A stretch of 64,000 bases of DNA from Ustilago trichophora (GCA_900323505.1 OOIN01000032.1:432114-496113); one strand, 5' to 3'; counted from the stretch's first letter, positions 23,182-34,789 are shown. A program made the numbers and translations. Notes: a model not told the origin generated them from the letters alone.

Positions 23182-24588
23182 GATTGCGTCTCGTTTTGGA
23201 TCTTTCGATGCTACAGACGGTGGTGATGGAGAAAAGATGGGAAAAGGAGAGCGCTGGCAGTGTTACTTAAACACAGAGCGTCAGGACCAAAAATGCTTGC
23301 CTTGGCAAAACTGGGGAGGGAGAGAGAGAGCGGGGGAGGGTCCGGCTAAAGCGAAAGGGTTGTGTGCGGGTCAAAAAAGAAAAGGCAGTCTTTTCGACCT
23401 GTGTGTTGCAAGTACAGTGCTGTGCTGTGTCGAACAGTAGTTTGACCGGTGTCCGGATGGCAAGCATCGCATTTAGCGGGCGGGGCAAGGGCGCCGAAAG
23501 GGTCAACCTGCTGCCACAGCCCGGTTACTATAACCCTTGCGGGGACTCCGCGTTCTGCAACCCTCACTCGCGCGAAAGACATTACCGAAAAAGGAACGCT
23601 GGCTACAACCCTCCTGTCAACTGCTCTGCATTCGATGCTCGGGTCAGGGCAGAGCTTATTGATTCTATTCCTAAAGAGTTTGCGCTCCATTGGCTGTGTA
23701 GTAGTCGGTTCCTTTTTTTGATGTTGAAGATGTCTTGCGAGAACGAATCGTGGCCAAAGCCGATCTACGGAAAAGAAGAAAAAGAAAGAAAAAAAAAATT
23801 GCAAACACCAAAAGCGGCACGAAATCAACTCAAAAATTCCACTCGTCACCGCTGGGCCTTCTTTCCTCTGCCGTCTTGCAAGACACCGTCCGAACTGCTT
23901 CCTAAGCACAAAGACAGACGATAACACACAATAAGAGTAGCACAGCATCAGAGCACGAGCCACGAACCAACACTATCCGCTCAGAATTTCAAAGAGCCAA
24001 CAAGCTGCTGCACAGATAGCAATTCGGCCGAGATGTTTTCCGTCTTACCTCCCGCAACAGTGTCCCTGCATCCTCCTGCTGCAGCGATACACTCCCCAAA
24101 CAACCAACCACGTCCCTCACAACACAGACCAACACACCCACAAGCAGCAAGAAGGAGAAAAAGACACTGTTTTGACCATGACAGACGGAACAAGTGGCAA
24201 CGCGAACAATTGAATGGTGTAACAACCCTGCAGAGTACAACAGATGGGGACGGAGCAGATACGAGCGATATGATACGAGACTAGGGAAACACGAACAATG
24301 AGATGAAAGAGATAGCGTAGACAGATATGTGTGAGTGTTGTGCCAAGGTGTGAAAAGGAAAACAGTGCGAAACGTCGATAATGGCTGCCAAAGGGGTATG
24401 TTCGAGTACGAATGGAGTGGGTGGACAGAAAGAGAAGGGGGCCGCTTTGTGTGGGTCCTTGATTTTGTGTGGGTCCTTGATAAGATATAGAAAGTGATGG
24501 CTTTTTAGCACGGTAGGCGCAAGTGAAGAGGTACCGGCAAACGACATGTTCCGAGGGTATACAGGGCGCCAAAGATACGAAAGGAATT
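23182..24588. other. Upstream region of IVD
   Basis: 1.4 kb between the IVD start and the LTO1 stop, both on the minus strand. A-rich around 23775-23800. I find no supported gene; frames present are short and unrecognised. Confidence 0.4.
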
Positions 24589-25248
24589 TCAATACTTGAG
24601 CTGGGATGGGTCGACGAGCTTGCCAGCGACAAGCACCGACTTGGTCTCCGTCTTTGCGGCGTCTTGACTCTGTGCATCGCCTTGGCTCGTCCCGATCTGG
24701 GCCAAAAATGCGGTGCGCTGCGGTGGAACACCCAACACCGAGCAAGTTAGGCGATACTTGGCACGGATCTTCTCCAGCAGCGTCAGCATGTCGAGCTTCG
24801 CCAGGTCGTCGTCATTGCTTGCGTCCACTTCGGCGTCTGCATCGGCATCGTCGTTTGCAGCTTGTTCCACTTGCGCGTCAGACCCAGCAGGCTGGCTGAT
24901 GTCGAGCGATGAATCAGAAGAAGTGTTGGTCATTGGAAAGAACGAGACGAGCTTCTCGAGGCCGGCGAGGTGCTGGATCTGCTTGGATTGCTTGCGCGAG
25001 CTATGCCCTGCCGCATCGGCTTGCTCCAGGCATTCTCTCCACACCTCGGCCATCCCCTTGTAGAAGCCGACTTCTTCCCAGAGCTCGAATCCCTTTTCGC
25101 GCCCAAGCTCCCGGCCTTCAAAGGTGCCGTGCAACGCGCCGTGATCAAAGCCTTGCTGATAGCCCTCTCGGTAGGCCGCCTCTTCGACATTGTTGATCGC
25201 GTCTATGTCAAAATCGATGGCGTCAATTGTGTCAACCATGATCATCAT
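24589..25248 (-). CDS. LTO1: Lto1-like protein, Yae1 domain
   Basis: Homologue of Lto1 (ORAOV1 in humans), which with Yae1 acts as an adaptor delivering iron-sulfur clusters to the ABC ATPase Rli1/ABCE1 for ribosome biogenesis and recycling. The first ATG in frame (complement of 25246-25248) gives 219 residues. Residues ~25-60 carry the Yae1/Lto1 deca-GX3 pattern: EEAAYREGYQQGFDHGALHG, then FEGRELGREKGFELWEEVGFYKG. After a Ser/Asp-rich acidic linker (about 115-150), a second conserved helix KLDMLTLLEKIRAKYRLTCS follows. The protein ends in ...DPSQLKY; yeast Lto1 likewise ends in a Trp/aromatic residue used in cluster targeting, so the terminal Tyr is a variant. Only ~200 bases separate it from the WHI3-like stop upstream. 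Confidence 0.85.
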   Translation of the reverse strand: MMIMVDTIDAIDFDIDAINNVEEAAYREGYQQGFDHGALHGTFEGRELGREKGFELWEEVGFYKGMAEVWRECLEQADAAGHSSRKQSKQIQHLAGLEKLVSFFPMTNTSSDSSLDISQPAGSDAQVEQAANDDADADAEVDASNDDDLAKLDMLTLLEKIRAKYRLTCSVLGVPPQRTAFLAQIGTSQGDAQSQDAAKTETKSVLVAGKLVDPSQLKY

Positions 25249-25451
25249 ACGCTCCAAATGGGTGCGGGCGAGTTCTAAGCGGATGATGTGTCGGGAGGCG
25301 ATGGATGATGATGCTGGTCAAAAGGCAAGAAGGGTGGAGGTTTGGAACGGCGAATTTGACTTTTGCGTCGAGTAAAAGCCGAAAAAATAAACAGCCGCGT
25401 CCAGCTGGACCCTTTTTGGAAGGATTGCAAAAATTTCTCGGTTTTCGGCGT

Positions 25452-28400
25452 TTATCGACGAGCCGTGGACGAGAGACTTTCACTGGCAGAGCCCAAGCTC
25501 AACGGAGGATTGATTCCACTGTCTGGCGTAGGGACGGATCCAGGGCTAGAGCCACTTCCGCCGACACCACCAGCACCACCAGCACCGTTCATGGCCATAT
25601 TCATAGCAGAGTTCGAATTCATACGAAAGAGTGGATTCTTGCTGAAGCTGAGACGAATGCCACCGTTCTTGATCGCACCGCCGAGCGAGTGACCGTTGAG
25701 TTCCGACATGGCTTTCGAGGCGGTATGAACGTCTTCGAACTCGACAAAGCACATGGGACCGTTGGATTTGAGTCGGAACGAGAATTGGCGGAATCCACGG
25801 CAGCTGCCAAAGACGGCTCGGAGCTGATCCTCAATCTGCGACAAAACGGCACTCGAGGCATTGCTAGGCAGATTGCCGACAAACAGAGTGTTGACGGGAG
25901 GGTGGTTGTCCCCAATCACGTTACGGCCTGTTGGGCTCGGCAGATCCGGACTCGGAACTTGCGGTGGTGGCTTGACACTACCATCGTCTTCAGCGGGAGG
26001 AGAGCCGAGCTTGAGAGAGCCAAAGCGCGACGTGATGGAGGGTTGCTGAGCATCAGAAGCCGTCTCGGGACCCGCCGAGGACGGTGTGGAATTTTTGTGA
26101 GTCGCATCGACTCTGGCACCTTCCTCCGACTTGTTCACGCTCCCAGAGGTAGGACCAAACCCAGTTCCTGTACCCTGCTCGTTTCCCGGCGCACCTACGG
26201 ATGTGCCTCGCGAGCCCTGCCTTTGAAAGCTTGGGCGCTGCACTGGCCCGCCAGGTAGGTTTGCACCCGCGTTGGGCCCGTAAAGCCCCGGCGGAGGCGA
26301 TCCAACAGCGGGCCAGTCGGGTCGCTGTCCGCTTTGGCTCTGGCCAGGACCACCATGCGAGGGCCTTGGAGGTGCCGCCATGGGTCCAGAGCCGCTTTCG
26401 GGTCCGTAATAGTCGATAGGGCCCATGGAACCACCCCACTTGTCCACGCCGGTCGAGCTCTGCTGCGGTTGTTGCGATTGCGTCTGCTGCGATGATGCCG
26501 TTGGTCGTCCCTGTTGATCTAATCCACCAGCTGCGCCGATGGAAGAACGCAGTGCTGCAGGTCCACCTTGGCTGAAAAAGTCTGGTCCACCGAACATTTC
26601 TTGGGGTGACAACAGATCAGCTGGTGTTGAGGTGGGCGGTCCTTGACCATTGAAGGGCTCAAAGCCGCCGGGTGCCTTGCCAAAAGGTCCAAAAGGCCCT
26701 GCTTGTCCACCTGGACCATTCATCTGCGGACCTGCGCGAGGATCAAACGGTCCAACGAGAGCGAAGGGGGGTGGTGGAGGGTGACTGGCAGTAGCGCTAC
26801 TAGGTCCAGCACCCGAGCCAAGAGCACTTAAGCCAGAAGGGGGAGGCATGGGGCCGTTAGCGATTTCTGGAAATCCAGGCGCCGACAGGATAGGGCGTTG
26901 TTTGGTGTGCAGATTCTTCTTGGCCATCTCTGTCTTGAGAACGCAGCCCTTTTCAGCATCGACCTTGCGTCCGTTGAGTGCATCGCGAGCTTCAAGGGCC
27001 TCGGCGCGTGTACGGAACTTTGCAAAACCGATGATCTGCTTGATCTTGCCTGCTGCTGCGTTGGCAGCGCCCAATGCATTTGGCATACCGGCCATGTTGG
27101 CCAAGGAAGAGAATGCATCGTTGGCGCCGGCACCTCTGAGTGCCAGAGGCAGATTTTGATCATCCCAGCCTGGCCCTGCATTCCCTCCCAGGTCGAATAC
27201 ACCGGAGCCTGGCATGTTGACAGCCTGGTATGGACCGCCAGGTCCCGCTGACAACGGCCCGCTGCCATCCGACAAGCGTCCATTCGGGCCAACAGTACCC
27301 ATGCCCGCCGGGATTTTGAGCGTCGATGCCTCAAAACCTTTAGCGAAGAGGAACATGTTGGCAAATTCACGCTCAGTCATGTCGTCGGGGAAGCCGACAA
27401 TGAAGACGGTGGTGATTTCTTCGGCAGGACCTCCTTGTGTTGAGAGACCAGCAGTATTACCGACGCTACCCTGAAGACCGAGCTGCTGCTGCTGTTGCTG
27501 CTGGGGGCCAAGGGGAGGTTGATGCAATGACTGCTGTTGCTGGTGAAGCATCTGCATGTGCTGGTGCTGCAGCTGCATCATGCTTCGTGGGCTGAGATTG
27601 CCTGGAGTTGGCACTCCGAGCATGCCCTGAGCAGACCCAGCCCCAAAGGGAGGACGACTGTTGAAGTCATCGTGACCAATACTGCGAGGGTTGGCGCCCA
27701 TCTGAGCAAGCTCGTCGCGTGCACCTGCTCCGAAGTGACCGGGAGACAGACCGAAACGGTGCGAGATGAGATCCTGCTCTTGGCTGGAAGAGAGAGTGAA
27801 GCCTCTGGAATCAGCGCTCGAGCCGGATCGGAAGGCGACGTTCATTGGATCCGAGGTGGAGAGTGCAGCTGCATTGGCGCTCTTCGTCGCCTCGGACGTG
27901 GTGAGACTCGAGCTGTTTGCGGAGAAGAGCTCGTTGTAACCGAGGAAAGGTTCAGCTGCTGTGCTTGATGAGGAGAGACCGGTATGTAGCGACGGTTTGC
28001 GTTGTGACGGTCCCGGTGGCCCTCGGTTTGCATTGCCGGACACCTGGCCGATCGAATTCCACCTTTCGCTCGGGTCACCCATGGGGAAGTTGAAGGATCG
28101 TTTTGTCGGCGAGGGCGAGCGAGCTCCTGAGGTGCTGCCTATCGCAGCTTCGCCTGAAGGCTGAGGTGATGTGAGCCGTGGGTAGGGCTGCATAGCTCTG
28201 GGTGCGGCGAGCGCAGTCTGGTTTGCGTGTGCAATTGGAGGAGAGGCGGGGAAGGAGAAGGATGCAGAGGGGCCGTTTTGATCGCGTGAGAGGCCGGGAG
28301 GACCAGCACCTGGAGCGAATCTAGAGGAGGATGAGCCCGAGGTGAAGGCGCCGGGTGGAGGAGGTGGTGGTCTTGAGTCTGCGTTGTAGTCCATGCCAAG

Positions 28401-28601
28401 GGAGGTGGATGTTGTCGAGAACGATTCCGGAAAAATGTGAGAGGAGCGATGGTCAAGCAAGGTGCCGTCTGGCATAGTCCGTGGAGTAACGGAGAGATGA
28501 AGCAGTTGCGCCGAGTCAGCCGATGTGTCTGGGTGGTATGGCCTGTTGCGCGCGTCCAGAGGCAGATTGGAGGAAGGACGTGCGGCAAGGATAGCTGACA
28601 T
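25452..28601 (-). CDS. WHI3: WHI3/Scw1-type RNA-binding protein with two RRMs and polyQ
   Basis: RNA-binding protein resembling yeast Whi3 and fission yeast Scw1, which regulate translation or stability of cell-cycle, polarity and cell-wall mRNAs. 1049 residues from an ATG. The first ~390 residues are Ser/Pro/Gly-rich and include a Gln/His-rich tract (about 340-375, HQQQQSLHQPPLGPQQQQQQQ). A first RRM begins near 393 (TTVFIVGFPDDMTEREFANM) and its second half (IIGFAKFRTRAEALEARDAL) is displaced by ~90 Gly/Pro-rich residues. After ~330 low-complexity residues a canonical Whi3-type RRM starts near 902 (NTLFVGNLPSNASS, GPMCFVEFEDVHTASKAMSE) and ends with GGIRLSFSKNPL, a signature of this family. 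No intron. Upstream 2.6 kb is non-coding. Confidence 0.85.
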   Translation of the reverse strand: MSAILAARPSSNLPLDARNRPYHPDTSADSAQLLHLSVTPRTMPDGTLLDHRSSHIFPESFSTTSTSLGMDYNADSRPPPPPPGAFTSGSSSSRFAPGAGPPGLSRDQNGPSASFSFPASPPIAHANQTALAAPRAMQPYPRLTSPQPSGEAAIGSTSGARSPSPTKRSFNFPMGDPSERWNSIGQVSGNANRGPPGPSQRKPSLHTGLSSSSTAAEPFLGYNELFSANSSSLTTSEATKSANAAALSTSDPMNVAFRSGSSADSRGFTLSSSQEQDLISHRFGLSPGHFGAGARDELAQMGANPRSIGHDDFNSRPPFGAGSAQGMLGVPTPGNLSPRSMMQLQHQHMQMLHQQQQSLHQPPLGPQQQQQQQLGLQGSVGNTAGLSTQGGPAEEITTVFIVGFPDDMTEREFANMFLFAKGFEASTLKIPAGMGTVGPNGRLSDGSGPLSAGPGGPYQAVNMPGSGVFDLGGNAGPGWDDQNLPLALRGAGANDAFSSLANMAGMPNALGAANAAAGKIKQIIGFAKFRTRAEALEARDALNGRKVDAEKGCVLKTEMAKKNLHTKQRPILSAPGFPEIANGPMPPPSGLSALGSGAGPSSATASHPPPPPFALVGPFDPRAGPQMNGPGGQAGPFGPFGKAPGGFEPFNGQGPPTSTPADLLSPQEMFGGPDFFSQGGPAALRSSIGAAGGLDQQGRPTASSQQTQSQQPQQSSTGVDKWGGSMGPIDYYGPESGSGPMAAPPRPSHGGPGQSQSGQRPDWPAVGSPPPGLYGPNAGANLPGGPVQRPSFQRQGSRGTSVGAPGNEQGTGTGFGPTSGSVNKSEEGARVDATHKNSTPSSAGPETASDAQQPSITSRFGSLKLGSPPAEDDGSVKPPPQVPSPDLPSPTGRNVIGDNHPPVNTLFVGNLPSNASSAVLSQIEDQLRAVFGSCRGFRQFSFRLKSNGPMCFVEFEDVHTASKAMSELNGHSLGGAIKNGGIRLSFSKNPLFRMNSNSAMNMAMNGAGGAGGVGGSGSSPGSVPTPDSGINPPLSLGSASESLSSTARR

Positions 28602-31253
28602 GGGCGTCCTCTATGGGGCACCGGCTGCGGGATATAGCGAATATGCGATGATGGGAAGCCCTTTAGTTGGACGAGATGTATAGGAGACAGGGAAGACCGA
28701 TGCCAACGAAGATGTGCGATGCAGGATGATAGTGTCTTGATTTGACGGTGGTAGCGAGCTCGTTCGCAGAGCGATGGAAGACAGAGCAAGTGTCGAGGAA
28801 AAGGTGCCAGCGAACCGGCTAGAATGGATAGCTTTGATTGGAATGCAGTTAAACAACGTTGAAGGGATCTCGTTTCATACCAGCAACCAGGCCGGATTCC
28901 AAACTGGCACTCTGAGGGTGGCGATGACTGCTACGACAGAGCTGTCCGAGGTATATTTTTGTGCGAGCCACGAGGGATGGGAGTGAGGTGGACAATGGAA
29001 TGCAATGCAGTGTAGCAAAGCAGGAACGTCGGAATACTGCTGGACCCTTGGTGCTGTAAGAATAATGGGATTTGCAATTAATGGATGCGTAAACTTGGAA
29101 AAGCTGATGGTGGAGGTTGATATTCCTCAAGATGTGACAGGTGTCGATAAGTGCAAGATGATATGCAAGAGGAACGCGAAGAGCGTGCAAAAGAAACAGA
29201 TGCGGAAGGCAGATTTGACGAAGGGGAGGTCAAGATGGGATGTAGGGGTCGACAGTGGATGGGAGATAGGGAGATGCTAAAGTGAAGAGAGGGGGAGATG
29301 GTGGTAGTGGAGCAGCAGGTCCGCACGAGAGAGAGAGAGAGAGGGAAAGGGAATCGGAAAAGGGAACAAGGGAGACTTGGAGAGTAAACTGGCGCGAGAG
29401 GGGGGCGACACTCGCACACACACACACTCTGGCGTAACCGCGGTCGTGTAAAGAGGACGAGGAAGGACAAGAGTGGCAGGATACAGGGATCGGAGGCGAA
29501 AGGAGAGCGATCCTGTGCGTGTGTGTGTGTGCGAGTGTGCGAGTGAGAGGAAGCGGGGGCGGAAATCTGGACAAGGAGGGACACGCGTTCTCTGGCGTTT
29601 GAAGAGAGCCAAGGCAGACTGCAGAATAGCATGTACTGTACAGAATAGAATGCGGATGGATGGATACTATAGCTGGATGGGATGGATGGATGGCAGGACG
29701 GCATACAGAAACCCAAGACGGGCACGACAGCACAGGCAAAATGGCAAGACAAGACAAGACAAGACAAGACAAGACAAAGAGGGGACGGATGGACGGATGG
29801 ATTCAGAGGGTCGAGATTTGAGAAAAGAGGGCATTTCTTCAGTGTAAAGCGACTGACAGCTGAATCCGATTCAGGCGGACGGCTCTGGTTTGACATGAAA
29901 ACCAAAGAAAATGGGCTGCAGACCCTGGCACTTTTCGACTTGGGACAAGCCACCTCGATCTGGCGCGTAGACGATAAGGTACCGGACCAGTGTTCCCTCT
30001 TCAACTTTGCGAAGGGTCACTGCTAAAGTGCCTCGCTTACCTGCAACCACTCGTCGCGTCTCTCCGAGTTACGTGTCGAAAAATAAGGAGCGCGACTGGC
30101 CCAGGTTTTCAAACTGCACCATTTAACACTCTCCCTCACACACACTCTTTCTGCCGATCGTATCATGTAGAGACCAAACCAATGCTTTGATTATGGCTGA
30201 TGTGACAATGCTATGAGAAGTCATGGTATCTGTCATGGCTCACGATGAGGAAAAAGACCTTGAGGAGAGAAATCGTTATCATGAAAAGGGGCGAGCGGGT
30301 CCACACAGTTCGCCTAAAATGAAAACAGCTAGCTGTTCAAGTGCCTTGAAGATGAATAGCACGACGCGTTTGACCCTTGGTCCATCGCGTTGAGTGTTTC
30401 AGAAGGATTCCCATTCTCAGGACAACAAAGGTGTATACTGTAAAATGAACGCTTTCCGGCACTACTCGTCTTGTCCACTTCAGATTTAGGGTCAGGGTCA
30501 CTGAGGTAACAACGTGTCAGACTAGCGACCCAAAATATGCCAACTAGCTGGGTTTGTGTGCATTAGATGTCGTCTCTCTTAAACGGAAAGGATCGAGACA
30601 ACGATTGTCAAGGAGCACGATATGAGGCCCCAACTGCAATTTTGGCACGGCAACGGCAGCGCATTCGCATGTCGATAAGGCTTTTCTTGAACCTACCACC
30701 TTCAGCTCACTCCTTCAGATCACCCTTTCAGATAGGCTCCAATGTCATGTATGAGTTCAATTACTCAATCATGGACAACACATGGTTTTGATCAGAAGCA
30801 AGATCTCACTCCAGAGACTCGCAGAGAATTGAATCGCCTCTACCTAATCACTGTCTTCTTCGAAAAAAGAATCAGGGTCCAGTGTCACGCACGAGCTCAA
30901 ATGCTGGATCATCGGCAATATCTTGGAGGAATCATCCAAGAGCATCACAGAGACCACCAGGACGTTCTTTCCTTCAGTCTCGTACCCTTGCCGATGGCAT
31001 GATGTAGCATTCACTCTGGATGTGTGTCGGATGCTTGCCAAAGCAGCACACGCACTGCGCGGATGTCAAAACAAGCCGACCCACAATGATCGAAGACAGC
31101 GTCTAGATAAAGTCTGTATGGAATGCATGAATATTGAGAGCCGAGACAGATGCTTGGATATGGTACAGAAACAAAAGAAAAGCAGGTAGTCAAGGGGGCG
31201 CTGGAGTGAGCTCAGCTCTGAACAAATTTTGATGGATCTAGGCGACCATGGTT
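28602..31253. other. 2.65-kb intergenic region with simple repeats
   Basis: Between the WHI3-like start and the eIF3k stop. Holds (GA)n (about 29327-29343), a GTGTG tract (29515-29545), TACTGTACAG (29634-29643), GGATG-type short repeats (29650-29695) and six copies of AAGAC (29746-29775). From about 29900 to 31200 I see no repeat, domain or RNA structure; small frames there are unsupported. A noncoding RNA cannot be excluded. Confidence 0.5.
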
Positions 31254-32576
31254 TTATGCGCGGAGGATGGGCGATTGGGCCTGGGAAAGGAACTTGTGCA
31301 TCTGGTCGAGGCTGATTTCCTCCCTGATGACTGTGGCCTTAATTTCGTTGTCTGGGTTGGCAGGTACAGAGACGGTGCCGTTGGTGAGCTTCCACCCTGG
31401 TTGTGCGTTGATGAAGTCGTCCAACTGCTTGCCCTCGAGGTTGAGGTACGATCCGATGCGCTTTTCGCTGATCGAGGTGAAGGATCCCTTGACCGAGTTG
31501 AGTGCCACCTTGCGGGCGGCGTTTTCGAATTCGCTGATCTTGGCAGCGTACTCGCGAACGTCCGAGTATTCCGAGCTGGCAAGTGTCGACCAGAACTCGC
31601 GGAATCGAGCCTGGAAGAGGAGAGTGCTCAACTGGGAGAGTCGCACAATCAATGGGTCGGTCAAGTGACCAGCGGAGGCAACGTCCTTGGGCTTCTCAAC
31701 AACCTCGTCGTCGTCATCGCCGGGGAGAGAGGCAGCATCGTCAGCACCAGAGGCAGCGGGCTCCTTTTCAGCCTTGACGGGGATGGTGGGCAATGGTGCC
31801 TCACCAAGGAGAGAGACGCAGAGGTTGAAGTCGGGGAAGGGGGCAGCAACGAGAGCCTTGAGGAGAATGTTGATGACGACGACGTAGTTGAAGTCGGCAG
31901 GGTTAAATTGGTATCTGCAAGAGCAAAGGCACGGAAAGGTCAGTTGATCATGCATCTTTCGCAGAAGCAGTCTTTGGCAAGATGGACACCCCCGGCACGG
32001 GCCACACCACAATGCGGGTTGATGTGCAATTGCTGCAACATCGTCGTTCAGCTGAACTTTGCCGCGTGGCAAAGCGAGTGAGGTTGTGCTCGAGGTAGGA
32101 ATCAGATAGAGCTAATATAGATGCACGTCATCGACAGTCCGGGGCTTCACTCCCAGAAAGCCAGTCGCTTTGCATTTTTGGTAATAGATGATCATCCTGT
32201 GAAAGGTTCCCGCCATGATAGGTAGCTTTTTCCACATGCCTGTACGTGATATGCGTTTGGTTATACTGCTGTCATCGATGTCGATGTTTGCTGTTGCTGT
32301 TGCTGCTGCCTGCATTTGTGATGTGTGATGGTTTTTCCTACTTGTCCGGGAGAGTGCTGAGAGGTATGCGGTTGAAATGCGAACTTACAGTTTGAGAATA
32401 GCAAGGTTGGCAAGGAGGTCGTACGAGCCGTCGTCGAGCTGCTGGGCGAGGTAGTCGTGAAGAACATCGAGGTTCTGAGGGTTGTATCGGTCGACGCCCG
32501 AGATGAGCTGCTCGATGTGCTCGGGTCGCGAAGCTGGTGAGACCCACTGGGAAGCGCTGGAGGATTCGGAAGCCAT
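31254..32576 (-). CDS. Translation initiation factor eIF3 subunit K, two exons
   Basis: PCI-fold accessory subunit of eIF3, present in most filamentous fungi and animals but absent from baker's yeast. Exon 1 is complement(32389-32576), starting MASESSSASQWVSPASRPEH; exon 2 is complement(31254-31914). The 474-nt intron (31915-32388, GTAAGT...TTGCAG) is removed inside a Leu codon to give LLANLAILKLYQFNP, the conserved eIF3k join. Product 282 residues, longer than the usual ~220-240 because of a charged Ala/Glu/Asp insertion (about residues 95-130). Recognisable blocks: QLISGVDRYNPQNLDVLHDY, VVVINILLKAL, LTDPLIVRLSQLSTLLFQAR, FREFW and the C-terminal winged-helix segment (EISLDQMHKFL). Divergent from IDI1. 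Confidence 0.92.
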
Positions 32577-33199
32577 AATGATGATGTCGTCGCCGGTGCT
32601 ATTGTGATGCGATGGTGATGATGGTGAAGTTGACCAGCCGAAGAGTATCAGTTGGACAACAGCTATACACACTCAGACCTCTGGCGTGTTGAGGGACTGA
32701 GCAAATTTGGAAGAAAATCACTTTGCACACACACACACACACAAAAGGTACCATCCAACACTAGATTTTGATTTTAATTGATCACTACAAAATCACGTGC
32801 GAGTTGAATAGAAATCTGACACCAGGAAAGCGTTACTTAGCTAAGTCATTCTGAGAAGAATCTGTGCTTCTGTTCTTTATGAAGCCCGATTTGTAAAGTG
32901 TGGACACAAAGCGAGACGCGATCTCGCTTTGGCTGTTCCTGTGTTCGAAAGGGAATTGTGAGCTGATCCGCATGTGTGGACTGTGTATGGTTTGGGGCTT
33001 CAATTAGAGCTCTGCTGCTGCTGCTCTGCTGCTGCTCTGCTGCTGCTCTGCTGCTGCTCTGCTGTATGTGTTGCTCTTTTGGAAATCAACGGCGAATGGG
33101 CGAAACCTTCTCAATTTTCGCTTTCGCCGCTGGATTGTTGTCTTCTTCTTCTCATCATCTCGCTGATCACCCTCTCACATCACTTGACATATCAACACC
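32577..33199. promoter_or_regulatory. Divergent upstream region eIF3k / IDI1 with 11-bp tandem repeat
   Basis: About 620 bases. Includes a CA run (32724-32742) and four copies of an 11-base unit CTCTGCTGCTG (about 33011-33064), roughly 140 bases before the IDI1 start, followed by a pyrimidine-rich leader. Confidence 0.5.
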
Positions 33200-34091
33200 A
33201 TGTCGTCATCTACCACCGTCACCGAAACGGCTCCACAGTCCGCTCAGTCCTCCACCATTACTCTTGACTCGTCCCTCGCCGGTCACGATGAGGAGCAGAT
33301 TCGTCTCATGGAGGAGCGATGCATCGTCCTCGACAACGACGACAACTACCTTCGCGATGGAAGCAAGAAGGAGTGCCACCTCATGACAAACATCAACAAG
33401 GGTCTCTTGCATCGCGCTTTCTCCGTCTTCCTCTTTGACCCTACCACAGGCAAACTTTTGCTCCAGCGAAGAGCGCTAGAGAAGATCACCTTCCCCAACA
33501 TGTGGACCAACACCTGCTGCTCTCACCCCTTGGCAATCAAGGCTGAGCTCGAAGAGGCCGAACAGATCGGTGAGTACCTCTTCCTGTCTAGGCCGGGCTT
33601 GCTTTGCAAATTGTTTCTTTGGGATCTGCCTGTTGACAGTTTTTGTTCCCCCCACTTTGACAATGACAGGCGTCCGCCGCGCAGCACAGCGAAAGCTTGA
33701 CCACGAACTCGGCATCCCCGCCGAACAAGTACCCCTCGACCAGTTCCAGTACCTTACCCGTATCCACTACCTCGCTCCCAACGGCGACGAAGGCAACATC
33801 TGGGGCGAGCACGAGATCGACTATATCCTCTTTATCACTGCCAACGTCACCCTCCAACCCAATCTTAACGAGGTCTGCGACACAAAATGGGTCTCTCCCC
33901 AAGAGCTCAAGGTGCTCATGACTGAGCTCGACCCCGCTGCTTTCACACCTTGGTTCAAGCTTATTGTGCAAAAGTTCCTTTTCCCTTGGTGGACCGAGTT
34001 GTTGGCAAAGAGAGGAGGCGATGAGAGCAAGCCTCTCGATGCTAAATCGCTCGCCAACTTGACAGATCACAATATTCACCGCATGCTCTGA
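33200..34091 (+). CDS. IDI1: Isopentenyl-diphosphate delta-isomerase, type I, two exons
   Basis: Interconverts isopentenyl and dimethylallyl diphosphate, the branch point feeding sterols, ubiquinone, dolichol and protein prenylation. Exon 1 is 33200-33569, exon 2 is 33670-34091; the 100-nt intron has GTGAGT and ACAG ends and splits a Gly codon to give [20 protein letters not shown]. Product 263 residues. Nudix-fold active-site elements are present: [23 protein letters not shown] with the catalytic Cys at 106/107 and metal-binding His109, and [13 protein letters not shown] with the catalytic Glu. The first ~40 residues are Ser/Thr-rich. The C-terminus [18 protein letters not shown] is typical of eukaryotic type I enzymes. 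Convergent with RPL9. Confidence 0.96.
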
Positions 34092-34789
34092 AGCTTTCAG
34101 CAAGCCATGACGAAGGCTACAATTTGCACCAAGGACAACGACACACTTCGATTAACCGTTTCAAGGAGTTTCAGATAGCGTCGTCGTTTGATACCCCAGT
34201 TTGATTTTCTTGGCGCTGCAACCCCAAGTCTCTTCTTCTATTCGCTTTGCACACTGACAATCTCTCATCTGCTTCGTCTTCACGATCTGCGCTTGCAATC
34301 ATCATCTGTACATACACGGCCAATTCAATGCGCATACAACGTAAATCAGACGATGACCCGAGCGCAGCTCAGTCAATCCGCAATGCTAGTGTCATGGGTG
34401 AAGAAGCGGCTCTCGGACCAGAGCATTGCTTCTTGTGACTGTGCATGAAATCTAGTCGGGCTTAATCAAACGGATCAGACGGTACACCTCTGGAAGCGCT
34501 CGACGCACATGAGGCCTTGCTTTCGACAGTCATCACCTTCAGCTTCATCGATATCACATTCGGCAATCACTGGTGTGCTCGTTTTCTGTGGGATCGAAAC
34601 TACTCCATGCGATGGGAGTGTGTTATTTTTGCAGGTGTGTGGGGTGTGTGTGGGGGATCAGAAGCTAACCGAAATACATGAGGTGTATATGAGCAAGGTC
34701 AACTGTCGAAACTAAAAGTAAGAGTGAAGAATGCCGTATGATGGTGATAGGGGAAGGTGCGGGAGATGATTCAAGAACACAACGGTTGT
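34092..34789. other. Convergent intergenic region IDI1 / RPL9
   Basis: About 700 bases between two stop codons. No repeats or supported reading frames; a short TG-rich stretch lies near 34636-34655. Confidence 0.4.

Noticed and set aside
28602..31253. Degenerate transposon in the long spacer
   Set aside because: No inverted or long terminal repeats, and no fragments of transposase or reverse transcriptase in any frame.
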